From Dicaeum eximium (taxonomy: Eukaryota; Chordata; Aves; Passeriformes; Dicaeidae), in the NCBI GenBank assembly GCA_013396995.1, contig VWZP01003839.1, forward strand, positions 2,954,378 through 3,018,377: a stretch of DNA of 64,000 bases, read 5' to 3'. Under the pieces are notes generated by a model that was not told the DNA's origin, searched no databases, and worked only from the letters and a program-made list of their open reading frames with translations. This document shows, one piece after another, positions 26,401 through 41,400 of the stretch (positions are counted from its first letter, which is position 1; each line of letters begins with the position of its first letter). The translations under genes and the position numbers were made by a program.

Positions 26401-29400
26401 GCACTGAAATATATTTATTTAATTTAAGAGCCTTTTGTTATTTAAAATTGTTACTGATGTGAAATGAACACAATCAGTTTAGATGAAATTACAAGATTCA
26501 GAGAGTCTTTGCAACTTGATTGCAAATGAACTTTCACACAATATGTATTAGGTATTATTTAATTAGCTTTTGGAAGAAGAAGAAGAAGAAGAGGAAGAAG
26601 AATAAGCAGAAGAAGAAGAAGAAGAAAAAGAAGTACTCAGCAAACTAGTTAACTAGCTTGAAAGCTGGAAATAGCTTTAGCAAGGATTTTAGTTGTACAG
26701 AACTTTTAAATATTTTTCATTGTGCACTGTCATGGAAGCAAAATTACCTTGGTTTTATACCTTGGTTTATCTTGGTATTATACCAATATTACACAAGGTA
26801 TTTTTCTCTGAATATTTTCCTGAGGGAAAATGGCCACATCCATGTAAAAAAGCAGTATGTTTTAGAGTCTTAAGTAGTAGTGTAGGTGTCTTGGTTGGGA
26901 TCCCTCAGATTTAAAGAAGGATGTTGCTACATCTATTCTGTGTTTTTTCTTCTATGCCGTGCAGACAGGAAAGCATAAATAATACCCAGATTCTGAACAT
27001 GCAGTAATTTCAATCTCCTGATGTGTTGGCAAGCCAAGCTGTTTTTGTCAACACCATTGTATATGATATTTTTCAAACAGACCCCAAACAGTCTTTGTGA
27101 GCTGTCTGTATTTTTCAAAATTATTGAAAATCCTTTTTCCACCAGGGAGTGTATGTTTATTGTGTCCGTGTGACTCTTTCCTAATTAATATTTGCTTAAA
27201 GTCTAATTGGACTGAGTAAAACATAAAATGCAAGTAAGAATATTTTAAAGATCTTAGGGATAAACTCTTCTTATTTACAAAGGACTTCTGCTTCTGTGAT
27301 GTACATTAGTATTAACTAAAATGGAATTTGAGTGCATTCCCAGATGCTTTACTGAATCAGGGTTCATATTCCCTCAAAATTTGCATCTGCCAAAAGTGTT
27401 TTTAAAATTAAAGGCAAGATTGTAACTGGCAGGGGGTGGAGAACAGGGGGGTTGAGGTGTTTTGCTGATCTTGGCATTGCTTCCCAGCCCATTTTCTCAT
27501 CTGCAGTCTTTAGGTTTCCTCAGTGTTCTGGGATAATCTGGGACTAAAGAGCAGCAGTATGGGATGTGATTTCAAGTTGGGATTGGCTCAGTCCCTGTTC
27601 AAAATTAGAAATATTCCTCTCATATACTTAATACAGTCTTAAATGAACCAGTCCAAATAGAACAGTTTCACTGCACTTACATGGGTCAAGCATTAGTGCA
27701 AATACAATTATGTTTCAGGAGCTGTAGTTACTCACTGCTTACAGCACTTTTCAAAGACACATCTCTAAATTTGTGGCTATTTTCATAAGCATCTTTTAAA
27801 GTTCTGAAGAAAGTTTTCTTAGTCCACTGACAACTAGCTCTACCTTCTTTGCTGTTGTTGGTTCGTGAGCATATTAAAAAGAAATCTTAGGCTTAACTAA
27901 CCTATTCAACTTGCAGACAAGATTGATGTTCTGCCCCACTCTCCCCATTTTCTGCTTGTCAAAATTTGATATATTTATTAATATTATTAGAGTCCATTTC
28001 CCTGAACATTTTTTGCAGTTGACGTGAGCCCATGTACCAGAATTCACATAGCTGTGTAAATTCCATTATATAAAATTGGCACAAATACAAACCACAGCAT
28101 AACTAGATCACAGAATTGCCAAGGTTGGAAGAGACCTCCAAGATAATCTAGTCCAACCATCAACCCAGCACCACCTAAACAACATCCCCAAGTGCCACCT
28201 TCAGATGCTTCTTGAACACTTCCAGAGATGGCAACTTCACCACGTCTCTGGGCAACTTACTCCAGTGCCTAACTACTCTTGCAGTGAAAAAAAAAAATCC
28301 TATTATCTAATCCTTATCTCTCCTGGTGTGGCTTAAGGCCATTTTTCTCTCATCCTTTCACTTGAAGAATGGCAGAAGAGACCAACCCCCCCCCCACTAC
28401 AGCCTCCTTTCAGGTAACTGTAGAGAGCTGAGCTGTAGGTCATCTCTTCTGCATTGTGAAATAAAATTTATTTGTTTAGATGGATTCAGAGGGCCCAGGG
28501 AGAAAATCTTGTGCGAGGTTTTGAGCAAGGGTCTTAAAAAGAGGATTTTTATTCCTTTGTGGAAGATGGTCTTGCATTTTTCTTCATGATTGTGTAAGTT
28601 TGCTGTGCGTTTCTGTGAGTTTTCCCTTATTGTGGAATACATGGAAATATCGGCAATGTTTCAGTTATAAATTGCTTTTAGACTGTATATAGCTTAAAGA
28701 ATATTTCAGGATGCTTAAGATAAAAGATACTCTGGAATTTCAGATAACAAAATTGCTGTTAATTTTTAATCCATGCCAAATAATATTGCAGGAAGTGAAA
28801 CATGGTTGTTAGTAGCGAGGGTAATAAAGCTCTCCCAAAATATCAAGCAAACTGACAGCTTTGAAAGAGATAACTTATTATAAAGAGGGGAAAATAAATA
28901 TTTCTGGTATCAACTGACATTTTCCTGCCAAGTTTGTGTCGGTCAAAGTGTATGTTTACTCCTGAGCTCAGTAGTTCTCACTTCCTTGCATATTGTATGC
29001 TGAAAGGAGCGAGCAGCCCGTGAGGGTTGGAGGTGGTGTTTGCATAGCGTAGGTGGGGTTGCTGCCTTTGAGGGCTGACCTGTGTCCCCCAAGGCAGGTG
29101 ACATCCAGGGGCTGGAGCAGGGAGGGGACGGAGCTGTTGGAAGCGGCGGCACGCGCGCACCTGCCCATCACCTGCCGGGGGCCGCCCGCAGCTGCCCGCG
29201 CGCCTCTGTCCCAGGGTGCCAGCTGCACATCTGTCCAGGCTCTCCCTGCAGGAGCAGGTGGCTGGGAGCTTCAGAGAAGCCAAGTGGTTGCTGAAATGAG
29301 ACACTTAGAGGTGGATGCGTTTATAGGCGTATGGTTATGGTGCTTTGCTGGACGTACTGGAGGTTTTCAAATTGCTGTAGTAGAAATGTTCATCTGGAAG

Positions 29401-32400
29401 ATACCAGAAACAGCAAGAACAGATTTGTTCCCTTTCTTTTCAATTATATTCTTGATTGACATGGCCATTGCCCAGGAGTTAAAAGTCAACACAGTGTCCA
29501 TTTCCTATCTGTTGCTTCTCCTATGACTATGCTCAAATTGTTCAGTTCTTTCTTTTATTTTAGCTCTTGCTTGTAACAGTCATGCACCAGTAGTCTCAAT
29601 AATATAAGTTTTTTAGCCAAAAGTCTGTGTAAATGTGAACTTTTAATACATTAACATTAATATTGATGTCATACATATATTCTCCTCCCCTTCATCTTTG
29701 TTTTGGGGTTATTTCATTTGATGTTCACTGAGAAACAGCTGAGATGTCATCGAAGGAACTTTTTATAAAGAAATGGAGCTGTGTTAAGAGAAAAGTGATA
29801 AAAGTACATTATAATATCCCTTACCACCATTGTTTTTTAGTATCTGAAGACATCGTCACTTGTTAAGACATTCTAATCCCAGTGTTACATGTGAGGAAAG
29901 AACAAACAGGGACAATAAACAACAAATGTGTAAAGGTAGTTGTGTGTTACCTCCAAAGAAAAGTAGTGATTTATGGAGAGATTTAGTTAATTTAGTTTAG
30001 TAATCTCATCAGCATGTCTCGTGTCACACCAGCACTATGCACATTAACTAAAAAGGTGTATTGCATTCATCTAGGCTGCTATATATTACCCTGATAGATT
30101 TAGAAGAGGCATTCAGTTCCTTGCCAAGTACAAAGTTTGGTTTTAGCAAAGACAGATAATGCATACCTAAGTACCTTTTCCTATTTAGCAATAGTTTTCT
30201 ATACACTCTCTCTGTAGAGAATACACAAACACATCTTGGTAGAAAATGTTACTCTGGTAGAACTTAAGTTCTGTAAGTTCTTCAGTGAGAGCTTTACTTT
30301 TGAACATAATAAAAGCAGAGCTATGCCAATACACTTTTAAAACTCCATCCCTCAACCTGCTCAGTGCTTTTAACTTTCTAGCAAAATCATACAATTGTAT
30401 GTTGTTTTTGTACCCTGAGGCTTCAGTACAACAGAGTACAACAATTCAGGCTAGGAGCAATGGTAAGTAGTATTTTTCAATTACAGGAGACTGAAAGCAT
30501 AGTGGTGTTCTGCAGGAAGTTTATTTTGGCACAGCACCTTCTGCATTAAAAAAAAAAAGGTACCCTTTGTTTTAAAATGGCTGTGGATCAGTTCCTGAGG
30601 CTGAAATGTTATCAGCAAAGTGCCTGCAGGGTCCAATGCTGGCTGAAGGGCTGCAATGCCAAAGTTTGGCTTATTACAGAGCATGCATTTTCTTTAAAAC
30701 AGCATTCTTCTCTGTATTCAATAAATCTTTAAAAATGGCCAATTTACTCTCACATAAACTCTTTCCCTGTTAGTTTTTAATTTGCTCTGACATTGTGCTA
30801 ATGCAAGAAAATGTAGAATACTACCTGTAAATAATTTTATTTTCTTTAAAACCTAAATTTGTAGTCAGTTCTTGAATAGCTCAGAATACCATCTTTATGC
30901 AACAGCTGTGTGCACCAAACAAGGATTTTCTAATTTCTGTGTATGTATTCATCTAAACCACCAGCACAGGGTTGATATTCTTGTTCCCAAAGGCAGCAGC
31001 TTTCAAACTGTGTATGGCAATTTTCCATTTTGAAAGGAATAGGTGTTCTGAAAGTGGATACTCTATTGTAGCTTAGTTACAAATGAAATCCTGATATCTT
31101 GAACATACCTGATCACAGGTTACAGTTTGTCAGTTCCCTTCACAGGTCATCTGAAATGCTGCTGCCTGGCTCATTTCATTTGTCTTGGAGCTTGGGATTG
31201 TCATGAAATAGAAGCGGACAAGTTCTTATTTTCCTCCTCAACCTGTGGACTTAACACCTAAAAAATTCCTTAGGCAGAACTGTTTACTGTGGACCGTATC
31301 ACTTCAAAGGGCGAACCGCAGTATCAACAATCTTACTGTGCAGCTGCTTTGCAATACAAAGAAACCCAAGGGGGAAAAAAAGCCCTACAGACCTATATGG
31401 CACTGGCAAGCAATATTTGCTCTACTGGAATTCTCTACACAAGGCATCTTGGTTCAATGATAGTTTTATTTGAAGAGCTTATGGCATGAATAACAGTTGT
31501 GATGTTTCTGGAAGCTGCGGTGCTTCAGACTTGCTAAATTTTCCCAGATCTAATTCTGCTGAAATTCACCGATCTTTCTGTTGGGTGCAGTGCAAAATAA
31601 ATCCGACCCTTAAGAAATATAAACTCAAACAGCTTAAGAGGGGCTAATTTTTAAGCTTGGCTAATTAAGCCTGGGACAATTGTAGCAGCAAACTGAGCAC
31701 TTGCAGGCCCAACCAGCTCTCATTTGCCAATAGAGTCTGAGGCTGTGGAAGGACAGACTGCATTAGCAAAGGCAGCCAAGCACACTCTGCTGAGTAGTTC
31801 TGTTGGTGGCAGAATTTTTACAGCTAAAACTGTGTTCCATGGACCAGCCCTATGACTAAACAAAGGGATAGAGCTGGATCAAGGTGTGGGTAAGGACTTT
31901 ACATCAGGAGTATGGTCAGGATGAGGCAGCAGCAAATGAAGACCCTCATTTTGAAGGTTTTGGTAATGGAGCTAGACAGTGTAGAGTAAAATACAGAAAT
32001 ATATTGTGAGTTTCAGAAAGTAAGAGTGGAAAAATTTGATGTTTGGAGGCTTACAATGGAAAATTACTGGGAGAAAAGTGACCTTTTGCCTGCTTTCTAA
32101 ATTTTTTTCTCCATGTCCCCTAATAACATCTGAATGTGTGGGCCAATTTCAGCTGCATTGGACAGAAATGTAGGAGTCTGGGAGAGCAATATTTACTGCT
32201 GGTTGTTTTAAATAGACAGCAGGGAAGATGGAGAAGGCACTCTAAGTTGCCCAACAGGATGAAACTTTATGTGGCATCACTTTTATTAGGGCATCCATGT
32301 GAGAGGGAGACATCACTACAGGCTGCAAGAATTTTCAGAGTCCCAAAAAAATAACATGTATTTTCCTACCAACTAAATTCAATATTATCTATGTGATGGA

Positions 32401-35400
32401 AAGATGAGGAGGTTGGAAGATAAGTATGTCACCAAAAACATGAGCAAATATTTAAGACACTAAAAATTAAAATCGAGTTAATCCATTCACTTTTGTAGAA
32501 GGGACATAGCTGCTGGCTGGGCTACAGTCAGGTGGTGAGCTTGGTGACTATAATTCAAAACTGATGCCAACATTCTGTAGATGTCACAGGTATTTGTGCT
32601 GTCCATTGCAGAACTGAAAAAATAAGCTGAGAGGACTAAACTTTTTAATTGTGAAATTCATTTTCACAGAAGTGTCATTTATGCTGGGGTTTGTTGTGGA
32701 TATGATTAAGAGTTCTGATAAAGGCAACTGTTTCTGAAAATTAAACAAGAAATGACGTGTAATCTTTGTGGAACTGAAGGGCATTATTTTCTAGTTGCAA
32801 ATTTGTTAGCAGTAGTGCTTTTGTGTTATTATTTGTAGAGTGCTTAATGGTAAAAGCAATTTTTAATTTTTTTTAAGTTTACTTCAGTGGTGGTTTTGGC
32901 TTAATGTAAATAGGAGTGTTGTTCCACAGAGAGGTATCATTTTACATCAAAGTCCTGATAAAACTCAGTAAATAAACTTTCCTGAACATATAAATACTAA
33001 ACAATTGGGTTGTTTACAGCTAAATATTTACTTCAAAGTCTTAAAAGTGTTTAGAAACTGGTTTTTCTAGTTTCTGTTGCAGCCGATGCCCTCATAGGAT
33101 CTCTTTTCAATCCCCGTTTTCCTTTGCACACACCTTGTTTAAGCAGGAAGAGCTTAATTTAAGCCGTAATCTTTCATCAGAATAAACCTTAGTCTGTTTT
33201 CAAAATACTGGTGCTCCTCTCCCCCCACAGTTGACAGGACCCAGCAGCTTATTGCTCAAAGCTGACTGATGCCTAGTGAATGCACTATTTCACCAGCCCA
33301 CCTCTGCAGGGTGGCACTCCTGTAATTTACCAAGGCTGCACCACTTTAGGTTATCTTTTTCTCAAGAACAGAGAATAGAGCTCCAGTGTGCAGGGGTTTT
33401 AGCATCCTTTGCCGACTCCCACTGGGAATTTATACTAATGGCTGAAGGCAGGACAATCTGGTCTCTGTATTTGGGTTGAGGTTGTTCAGTGATGCTTCCC
33501 ATTGCAAAAACTCGTCATCAGCTGAGCGTTCATCTCTCTGTATTTACAGCACAGTGTGCCTCAGTGCTCTCAGGCAGAGCTAAGCCTTTCTGTTTTAGTG
33601 ACAAGTTCCTGAGATAGGATCTACCTGCTGCCTTTATTGCTCAAGCACAAATTGGCTATGGTTATATATTTGATCATTTAAGATACAGGTGGCTGCTAGG
33701 GGAGTTCATGTAAGAAGCAGCAATACTGATGATATACTGACTGAGCTGAACTGGATCTAAAAGAAACTGGTTCTACTAGACAAGTACACAGATTTTGTTC
33801 ACTACCATTTGAATTCCAGCAGTTTATTGCATGGGACAATTTACATTGATTTGTAACTATTGTTGTTGAATTGATTCATTTTAACTAGAAATCATCAAAT
33901 ACTAACCTGTTCTTGAGTGTTATGCTTTCCCTTTTATCACAAAAACAGGTATGTTCTCTTGTAGGTGGGTGGGAAAGGTGAGGAATGGAGGAGTGGAAAA
34001 GTGTATTATGTAATTTTAAAGCTTTTTCTTTTTAAATGTCTATATCAAAATGTTAGCCATAGTCATATCCTCTGTATTCAACTTCACCACAGAAGAAGGC
34101 AACAGAACAGGAAAAAGGTAAACTCCGGCTTAAGTAACAATTATTAATACAGACTTTTTACATGGAAAAAGAGCATGCCCAGAATGTTGTTGAAAATCCT
34201 ACTAAAGGAACCTGTTTTTAAATAAAATGTTGTATTTAGTGCATTGGGATACAGAGGACATGTAAAGTAGCACAAGTAAAGAACTGTGAAATTGTCATTG
34301 TATCTTCTTTCCTTGGTTTCAAGAAATTCAGATGAGGTGGCTTTGCTGTGTCTGCTGACATCTGGCATGTTCAGATACTCACCCTCACATTTCAACTGTC
34401 ATAGAACCTATTTATCATTTTGACAGAATTTGAAGCTTTTAAAGTCCAATCAGATGAGGGGCAAACATTTTATTCAGTATGCTCCTGGAAATAGTTTGGG
34501 CAGCTTTCAAAATGCTTAGTATAAGGTTTACACCTCTATCAAAAAATCCCTGGTGAATCTGCAAAGAAGAGTCAGAGGACTAGTCGTATTCCCTTAAAAC
34601 ATAAAGGGTTTTCTACATCCTAATTATTCTTTTTAATTATTATTTCATTAGATGAAATTTGAACTGGAAATTTGCATTTCTTATAGAAGATCCATGTATT
34701 TTCTCTTTCTGTATGTAAGTTAAAACTATTCAGCAGGATGTGCAGTCTCAGTCTAGACTTGCAAAGTGCTGCTGTGAGCAAACACCTTCCACCCTGCCAA
34801 GCCTCTTTCTGTCACCAATGTAGATGCACATAGCCACAGAGATTGGCCTGAACTCGGTGATATGTCTATAGGTCTTCTAGCAAAGAGATTTCTGAAATTG
34901 TTATAACAAATCTTTATATGTAGTGTTGTGGATGCTGTAGCACTTCTCTTGCTCTTTTCAAGTAGCTTGCCCAGTTCAGATCAAGCCTCTGATATCAGTA
35001 ACCTTTGCTGCAATGATGCTAGAGGACTGTGAACTTTTGAGTTCTCAGTCTTCAGTTAATGCTGCCAAATAGGAAAAAGTAATATTTTTCCCTGTGCTGG
35101 GAGGGTAGGGAGCTGCCCTTGGTAGGCTCAGCAGCAGGGCTGCAGCGCAGGCAGCTGGTGCAGGAGGAGCAGTTCTCACACATTCCCTGAGTGTCTCCCA
35201 CAAATGTCATCAGCTGGTGGTGGGAGTAGCAGCAGCGAGATCACAGGGCTCTATCTCACGTGGTTCACTGGGGTCCTGAGTTTATAGAAATGGTAAAAAG
35301 AACAGACACGATTTCCTAAAGGAAGTAATCTCTAGGGTGTAATGCCCTGCAAGAGAAGACATCTGTTTTGTAATTTTTCTCTTTTGGAATTTTCCACTTC

Positions 35401-38400
35401 TTATCATGACATCTTACCATTGCAGACACCAAGCAGTTGTGAGCATTGCCATGGCAAGGCAGCTCTGGGGTTTGCCATGTGCACAGCCTCATTGTTACAG
35501 ACTCACTGCATTTCCTTTTCTTTGGTTTTCATTGCCAGACATGGAAAACAGAAACTGCCCTTTAGTGAATGTATTTCCTATCCTATTATAATAAAGAAAT
35601 CACTGTTGATAGCTCTTGCATTGGTCTTGCTCATACTAATTTCCATTAAAACACCAAGCCTTACCTGATATCCCTTACACACAAACACACAAACCCTCCA
35701 CTCCCCAATACTACAATGCTTTAGGAAAGTTCTGGACTGATATCCTTAGACAATGAAGTCTTCTAACTGTAGAGCCTGTTACCAGCATCATTATTTTATC
35801 TTTTTGGTCAATATGTCTCAAGTTTAACTGAGAAGAACACAGCTAGGATTGTAAATGATGTGGACACACTTCCTTAGCAGATCTTACCATTTGATCTGGT
35901 GATCAGAAACCATCTAGTAAATGCAATGTAAGAATCTCAGCTGCAACATGATAAGTGACTGTGTGCACTCTAGCAGTTTACTTCAGTACAAATACTGATT
36001 CACTTAAACCACATTCCTCTTTCAAGTACCCTTCAGCATTGTTAAACAGTTTGCAAACCCCTGTTTTACTTGCCAGAGCAAGAGAGTTATGAGTGTGCAT
36101 GTAGTTACCAGTCTCAGCTGGCAAAATGATAGCTGACATCTGGAGGCAATAACTTCCTGAAACTCAGTGGCCTGCTACCCTACTGAAAATGTATTTGTTT
36201 TAAAGAGAGGGCAGGAGGGAGTCTCCTTACTAAAATATGAAGTGTCACGATCAGAAAAATATGGACCTTTCATTTTCTAAATGAAGCTAGATGAACTTCA
36301 AGGTCCCTTTCAACCCCATTGTACAGTTCTGTGAGATTAGCTTGTGTTGTCTGCATTTGTCTGGATGTCAGTGGTTGTTTCCAGTTGTCTGCACTGGAAG
36401 AATTTCAACTGCTGACTGTCATGTTAGGTCAGTGCCCTGGTGGTCAGCCTGATGCCTTTCCAGGAATAGCTAGAGACAGAAAGTTCTTTACAGAGGGCTC
36501 TGAACCTCCCTGCCTGGCATCTCCCTGCCTGCATATTCATATCTGGGTCCTCTTTTACTTTTGTATTTTGCAGAAAGCAGCCCATGGAGATGCACCTCAT
36601 ATCTTCAAGTCAGCTTAACAGAACCCTGCTGTCCCTTGTTTGTGGTTAGGGAGAACCCCCTCACAGAAGTTAGCTTCACCTAGTCAAATTTTGCAACAGG
36701 ATTCAGCTAATTGCATAATAGTGCAGAAAACCTAACTCCTTCACCAGGGTCTGGCTCTATTCTCCAAATGATTTGTGATTTTCATCTTTGGAAGAAGCTT
36801 TGTAGCTCTTTATTGCTATTTCCTGATTTTGTTATGTGGAACTTAGGAAGGAAAAATTCTGATTCATTGGTACTACATTTCACGGATTTTGCTACTACTT
36901 GTCATTTTTTAAAACATAAGGCACTGATGGTGTATGTTCATACCTTTAAGTCTTATGGAGATCTTTCAAGGTGTAAGATGTAGTAATAATGGCCAACCCT
37001 TTCCATTGCATTTCAGACAAACAGTTCACAGCTCTGCAGGAGCTAAGGCTAAGACAATTTGGGTCACTATTTGCCCTTTCTGTTCCGGACTGGTTTGGAT
37101 ACTATTCCATTTCTGGTATAATTTATACCGTAAGGGTACACCAGCTACCATGGATTACAGTATGTGATGGCCACACTGTTATGAGTCTCTCCTGATCCTA
37201 ACAAACTGCTTTGGATCAGGTTGGAAAAGGCATTGCCCACTGAGGAGCTTTGTACTGTTTAGACAATACTTAAAATCAGAGTTTTCCCCATACTGGATTC
37301 AAGGCTTTTATCTTTTGCTGTCCTCTGCCACAGCAGGATGTTAAATTCACACATGGAGTTTATTTTGGCTGTGAGTTTTAATTGTCTTGTTGAGTTTCTC
37401 ATTTTGCATTTTCTAAATGTTGTCACACGATTCCAGTATTTCTTCTGGAGACATCCAGGTTGAAGTGGAATAATTTGACTTTCAGATTACAGTCAAAGGA
37501 AATTCTAGAGTGTTTAAAATAAAAGCTCAGATACAATAAACTTTGTTCTGTCAAATCCTGCAATTTAAATTATCTCTAAACACTGTAACATTTCCGGGGA
37601 AAGCAAACTCTGGAAGGTCAGTGGATCGCTGTACACATCAATTTGTACTCCCAGTTCATGTTTTGCATTCCACTAAGAGAACTTTTTTTTTCCTGCAGAG
37701 CTGCTAATGCTTGAAAAATACTATGGAGCCATTTATTTTGTCTTTCTATTTACAGTTTGAATGTATTTGTCTTAAAAACTTGAATGAGATGCTATGTTCA
37801 TTAAACTTCACTTCTTCCACTTTATTGAATAAAACTAGATACAGAACCCTCAGAGAAATTCTGCTGTGGAGTAGAGGGCCATCATTGTCACAGCATTGGG
37901 ACAGTTGACAATTTTCTCTGCTGTTTCCGTGTTTATATGTGGTAGTAAGATGGCTCATGTTTCCTGATTTGTGAGGCCTGGCTCTGTGTGTCTGTGTGTT
38001 CACAGCTTGCACAGGTGGACTCCAGGGCTGTACATCTGGGTGCTGTCCTCATCCGTGGCCTCACCACTTTGCTCATGGCCAACAGCGCCTGCGGCTTTCC
38101 CTTCAGGATGGACGATCTGATGCCTTGGGCCGTGTTTGATGGAAAATTGTTTCAAGAAAAATACCAGAAGTCACACCGAGGCTGCTCTGTGGAAGAACTT
38201 TTGGAAGGCAATGTAAGTAATCACTTCCTTTTAGTTTTGCATTCTTTGTAAAAATGTACCTGTCCATTATGTCTGTTGTTTTGTACTCATGTCTACCCAG
38301 TTCCCCGTTCTTTGTATTTTTCTTCTCTTTCTTATTCCTTTTTCATTCTCTCCACAAAAAATAATTTTAAAAAAAAGTAGAAATACTGAGCTTATGAAGG

Positions 38401-41400
38401 AAGCTGTAATTTTACCTTTATTTTTGCTCCCACTACTCAGAAAATAGTAGAAGGAACACAGTTGTCAATTTCAAAAATGAAAATGCCCACAATAGCTTTT
38501 TAGTACTGAGATATTAATGAGATCTTTTTCCCATAAGATTCTAAGCAACATATTAAGAATACCTTTCAAAAAACAAATGTTTAAGAGTGATATGTTTAAA
38601 GGTATGTAGGAACTTAAATTTTGAGATGAAGGTTTGGCAAATTCAAAGAGGAACTGCAAATCAGAAGAAGGTACATTCTTTTAGAATAGGTAAATATGAG
38701 TATTTCGTTTAGAATCTCACCAAGTTCCTTCCTGTAGCTCTAAGTACTTATTTAGTTCTCAGTCCCACTTTATCTTACAAATCTGGGTATTTATAAGATT
38801 TGCATGCTGTGTTACCAAAAGCCCAGTGTGATTTCAAACACGTCTGGGCAGGGAGGTCCTGCTGAGCACTGTGCATTGCACAGAGGCATCGTGTCCAGGC
38901 TCTGAGGTTGGCTCTGCTAGGCTCGGTGCAAAACTGTGCTGATGCTCTGGTGAAGCCTCAAAGCAGACCTGCCTCACGCCCCAGCAGCACAGAATGTGTG
39001 GAGAGATGCTTGGGTAGATCTGTACCCATCTGGAAGGTAGCTCTGAAGACCTTCAATTAATGTGTCTGAAAAGTCTGTATCGTTTAATTACTTTTGGAAA
39101 TCTTACATTCGAAATGCGTTTACCTGCTACTGAATGTATCATTTGAGGTTAAAGTAAAGTAATTAAAGTTAAAAAAGGTTTCAGTTTTGATTTATTTTAA
39201 TCTTATTCATCAATGCCAGTTGTTTTTGTATAACTGGTTTTCTTTTGTGATTTTGTGTCCAGCTGCATACCATGTTGGTCTGGAGTGAGGAGTGCAGCTC
39301 TTGTGGGTGGCTGGAATGAACATGTTTTTAGCATGAAGGAGGAGAATAATCCTTTCCATATGTGTTCAATCATATGATTAGGACCATAATCTCTATCCAA
39401 ATCCTGTGGTTCCTATTAATTGGTCTGTTGATTTCAGTAGATTTTGGACTGGGCTAATGGTTCATCCAGGAATTTCTTGCAGGACTTTCGCAAAACAATA
39501 GAGGGTTTAAAGAATAAATGGGAAAATGTAAAAGTATCCAGATCTGTGTGAAATTGATACTTGTTTTCCTCTTGGGTAGAATTCAGGTTAGTGGATAACT
39601 TTGACAATACATATTTAAATCTGTACAACTTTTATATTAAATGATACAGGTATTTTTAAATGTGTTATGTAGTATGTTTTAGCTAACATTTTAAAATCTT
39701 GTGTTAGTGTTGGAGTTCTATTTTATTCTGTTTTATAATGAAGATGAAGAAAGATCTTACTTTCCTAGAACAGAGTTAGAAATATGCTTGGTCAACTGAA
39801 ATATCTAGGTTAGGGTTTTTAAAAGCCTGATGCTCTGTTTTAAACAAACCCCAGATAAACTGTTCTGTTTTGAGGAAAAATAGTCTAGCTATGTGAACTT
39901 TCAGAGTAGTTTAAATACCTTTTTCTTTTTTAGGTACAATTTTTTGGTACATATATGGCAGAGATATGTATCCAGACTAATAAAATAGTTTTCCAGCTTA
40001 TCAGTTTGAGGCAAGAATCTGCTCTGGGGAGAATTGCCAAGAGATGCCAGTTTAGCAGGGAACACTGGCAAGGCAACAAGTATATGTGATTGGTTTTTCC
40101 TCTTATTATAAGTTCAACTTTAATAAATAAAAATGGTACTTAGTTCCTGGCAGAGATTAATGTACTGCTGGAGCCAAGATCTTTCATTACTTGTTTGTTA
40201 ACAATCTAACCTTGAGCACCACAAATCCAATCTGGCGATAGTGACAGAATTGTATTCAGAAAATAAGTTATTCTACTTGGGATGCTTTGTTATGGAAAAG
40301 AAAAATAATAGGGAAAAGTTATTCCTTTGGTCGTTCAGTGCTTGTCTCCTAACTCCTAGGGTCCCTTCTCTATTATCTGGACAGTTGCATTACTTCAGGG
40401 ACTTGAGGCAATCTCAGAATCAGTCTTGTTTTGAATATGATAGGTTTAAATACAGTTAATGGGTTTCTGACAATTACAGTGGAAATACAATCCTGGTTAA
40501 ATATTTACATGTATATCAAAAACTTTGAATATTTTAGGGTTTGCTTCCTACATGTTCTCATACTAAAAGAAGAAAATGTGTACATTAAGTACAGTTGATA
40601 TTTTTGTGGGCAAGTTTTTGTGTAGCTCAGCTCTTTATAGCCTAACAGCTGTTAAACATAAAAAAGTGAACAGCTTCTGATAAGAATAAAAATAGAGCCA
40701 CCTTGTTTCTTTTACAAAATTATGCTAAGCTCATATTACGCTAGTTCTGTTTTTCAAAACTGTAATCATATTAGTTTGTTTATCCACACAGAAAATTGGC
40801 TATAATAGTCTCATAAAGAAATGAAGCAATGATATTATCACTTTATTAGCCTTTTTATTGTGCTTCTCACTGATGAGTATGTTCATGATCAATTTTTTTA
40901 AAATTAAAACCAAATTACATCATGGGATCAGCATAAACGATATGTTTTGTTCTTTTCTGATCTTGCTTTTCATCCAACTTCTGTACATTCTGAATTTATT
41001 CTCCCAGGAATTAAATGAAAGGTTTTTCTCTGTGTTCTTCACAGGCTGGACCCAGTTTGTGTGGTAAAACAAAATTTTTTGAAAATCTGTGGGTTTTAGT
41101 TAAGTCTCTCAAAAGATGTTTGTTAACTCAAAAAATGTATTAGGGAGGTTCTCAGCAGGGTTCGGGGAGTCGGACTCTACCTTTAATTTAACAAACCTCT
41201 CTAGTTAATGCGGTTTTGCTACCTATTAGATTTTTTAGCTTATCCTGTCATCTTCTCTCCTTCCTGCTCCTAAAAAAAGGAAATGTCATCCTGTAAAAAT
41301 CAGTTTAATTTTATGAAAATCACATCTTATGCTATTGTTCTAAAATCTCTCTTTTCCTAATTCTCTTCATTGTGTAGTAAATCCCACATGCCCAGTACCA

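Larger units (their letters stand above)
22582..38005 (+). other. Intron 6 (largest, about 15.4 kb)
   Basis: The donor is GTATGG and the acceptor is GTGTTCACAG. It contains a 28-bp tandem duplication (26088-26143), a GAA-rich tract (26572-26633), an antisense CR1 fragment (28106-28435), a CpG- and E-box-rich island (29040-29290) and a short sense CR1 tail (36282-36335). Long stretches between these, for example 22.6-26 kb, 29.6-36.2 kb and 36.4-38.0 kb, show nothing recognisable. Confidence 0.85.

Noticed and set aside
29053..29526. 157-codon ORF through the intronic CpG island, ending in a hydrophobic leucine run
   Set aside because: It lies in a GC-rich stretch where stops are rare, runs into AT-rich intron, has overlapping ORFs on both strands and no recognisable domain.
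41142..41216. tRNA-like stretch containing GGTTCGGGGAG in intron 7
   Set aside because: It does not fold into a cloverleaf, lacks an A box at the right distance and has no acceptor stem.
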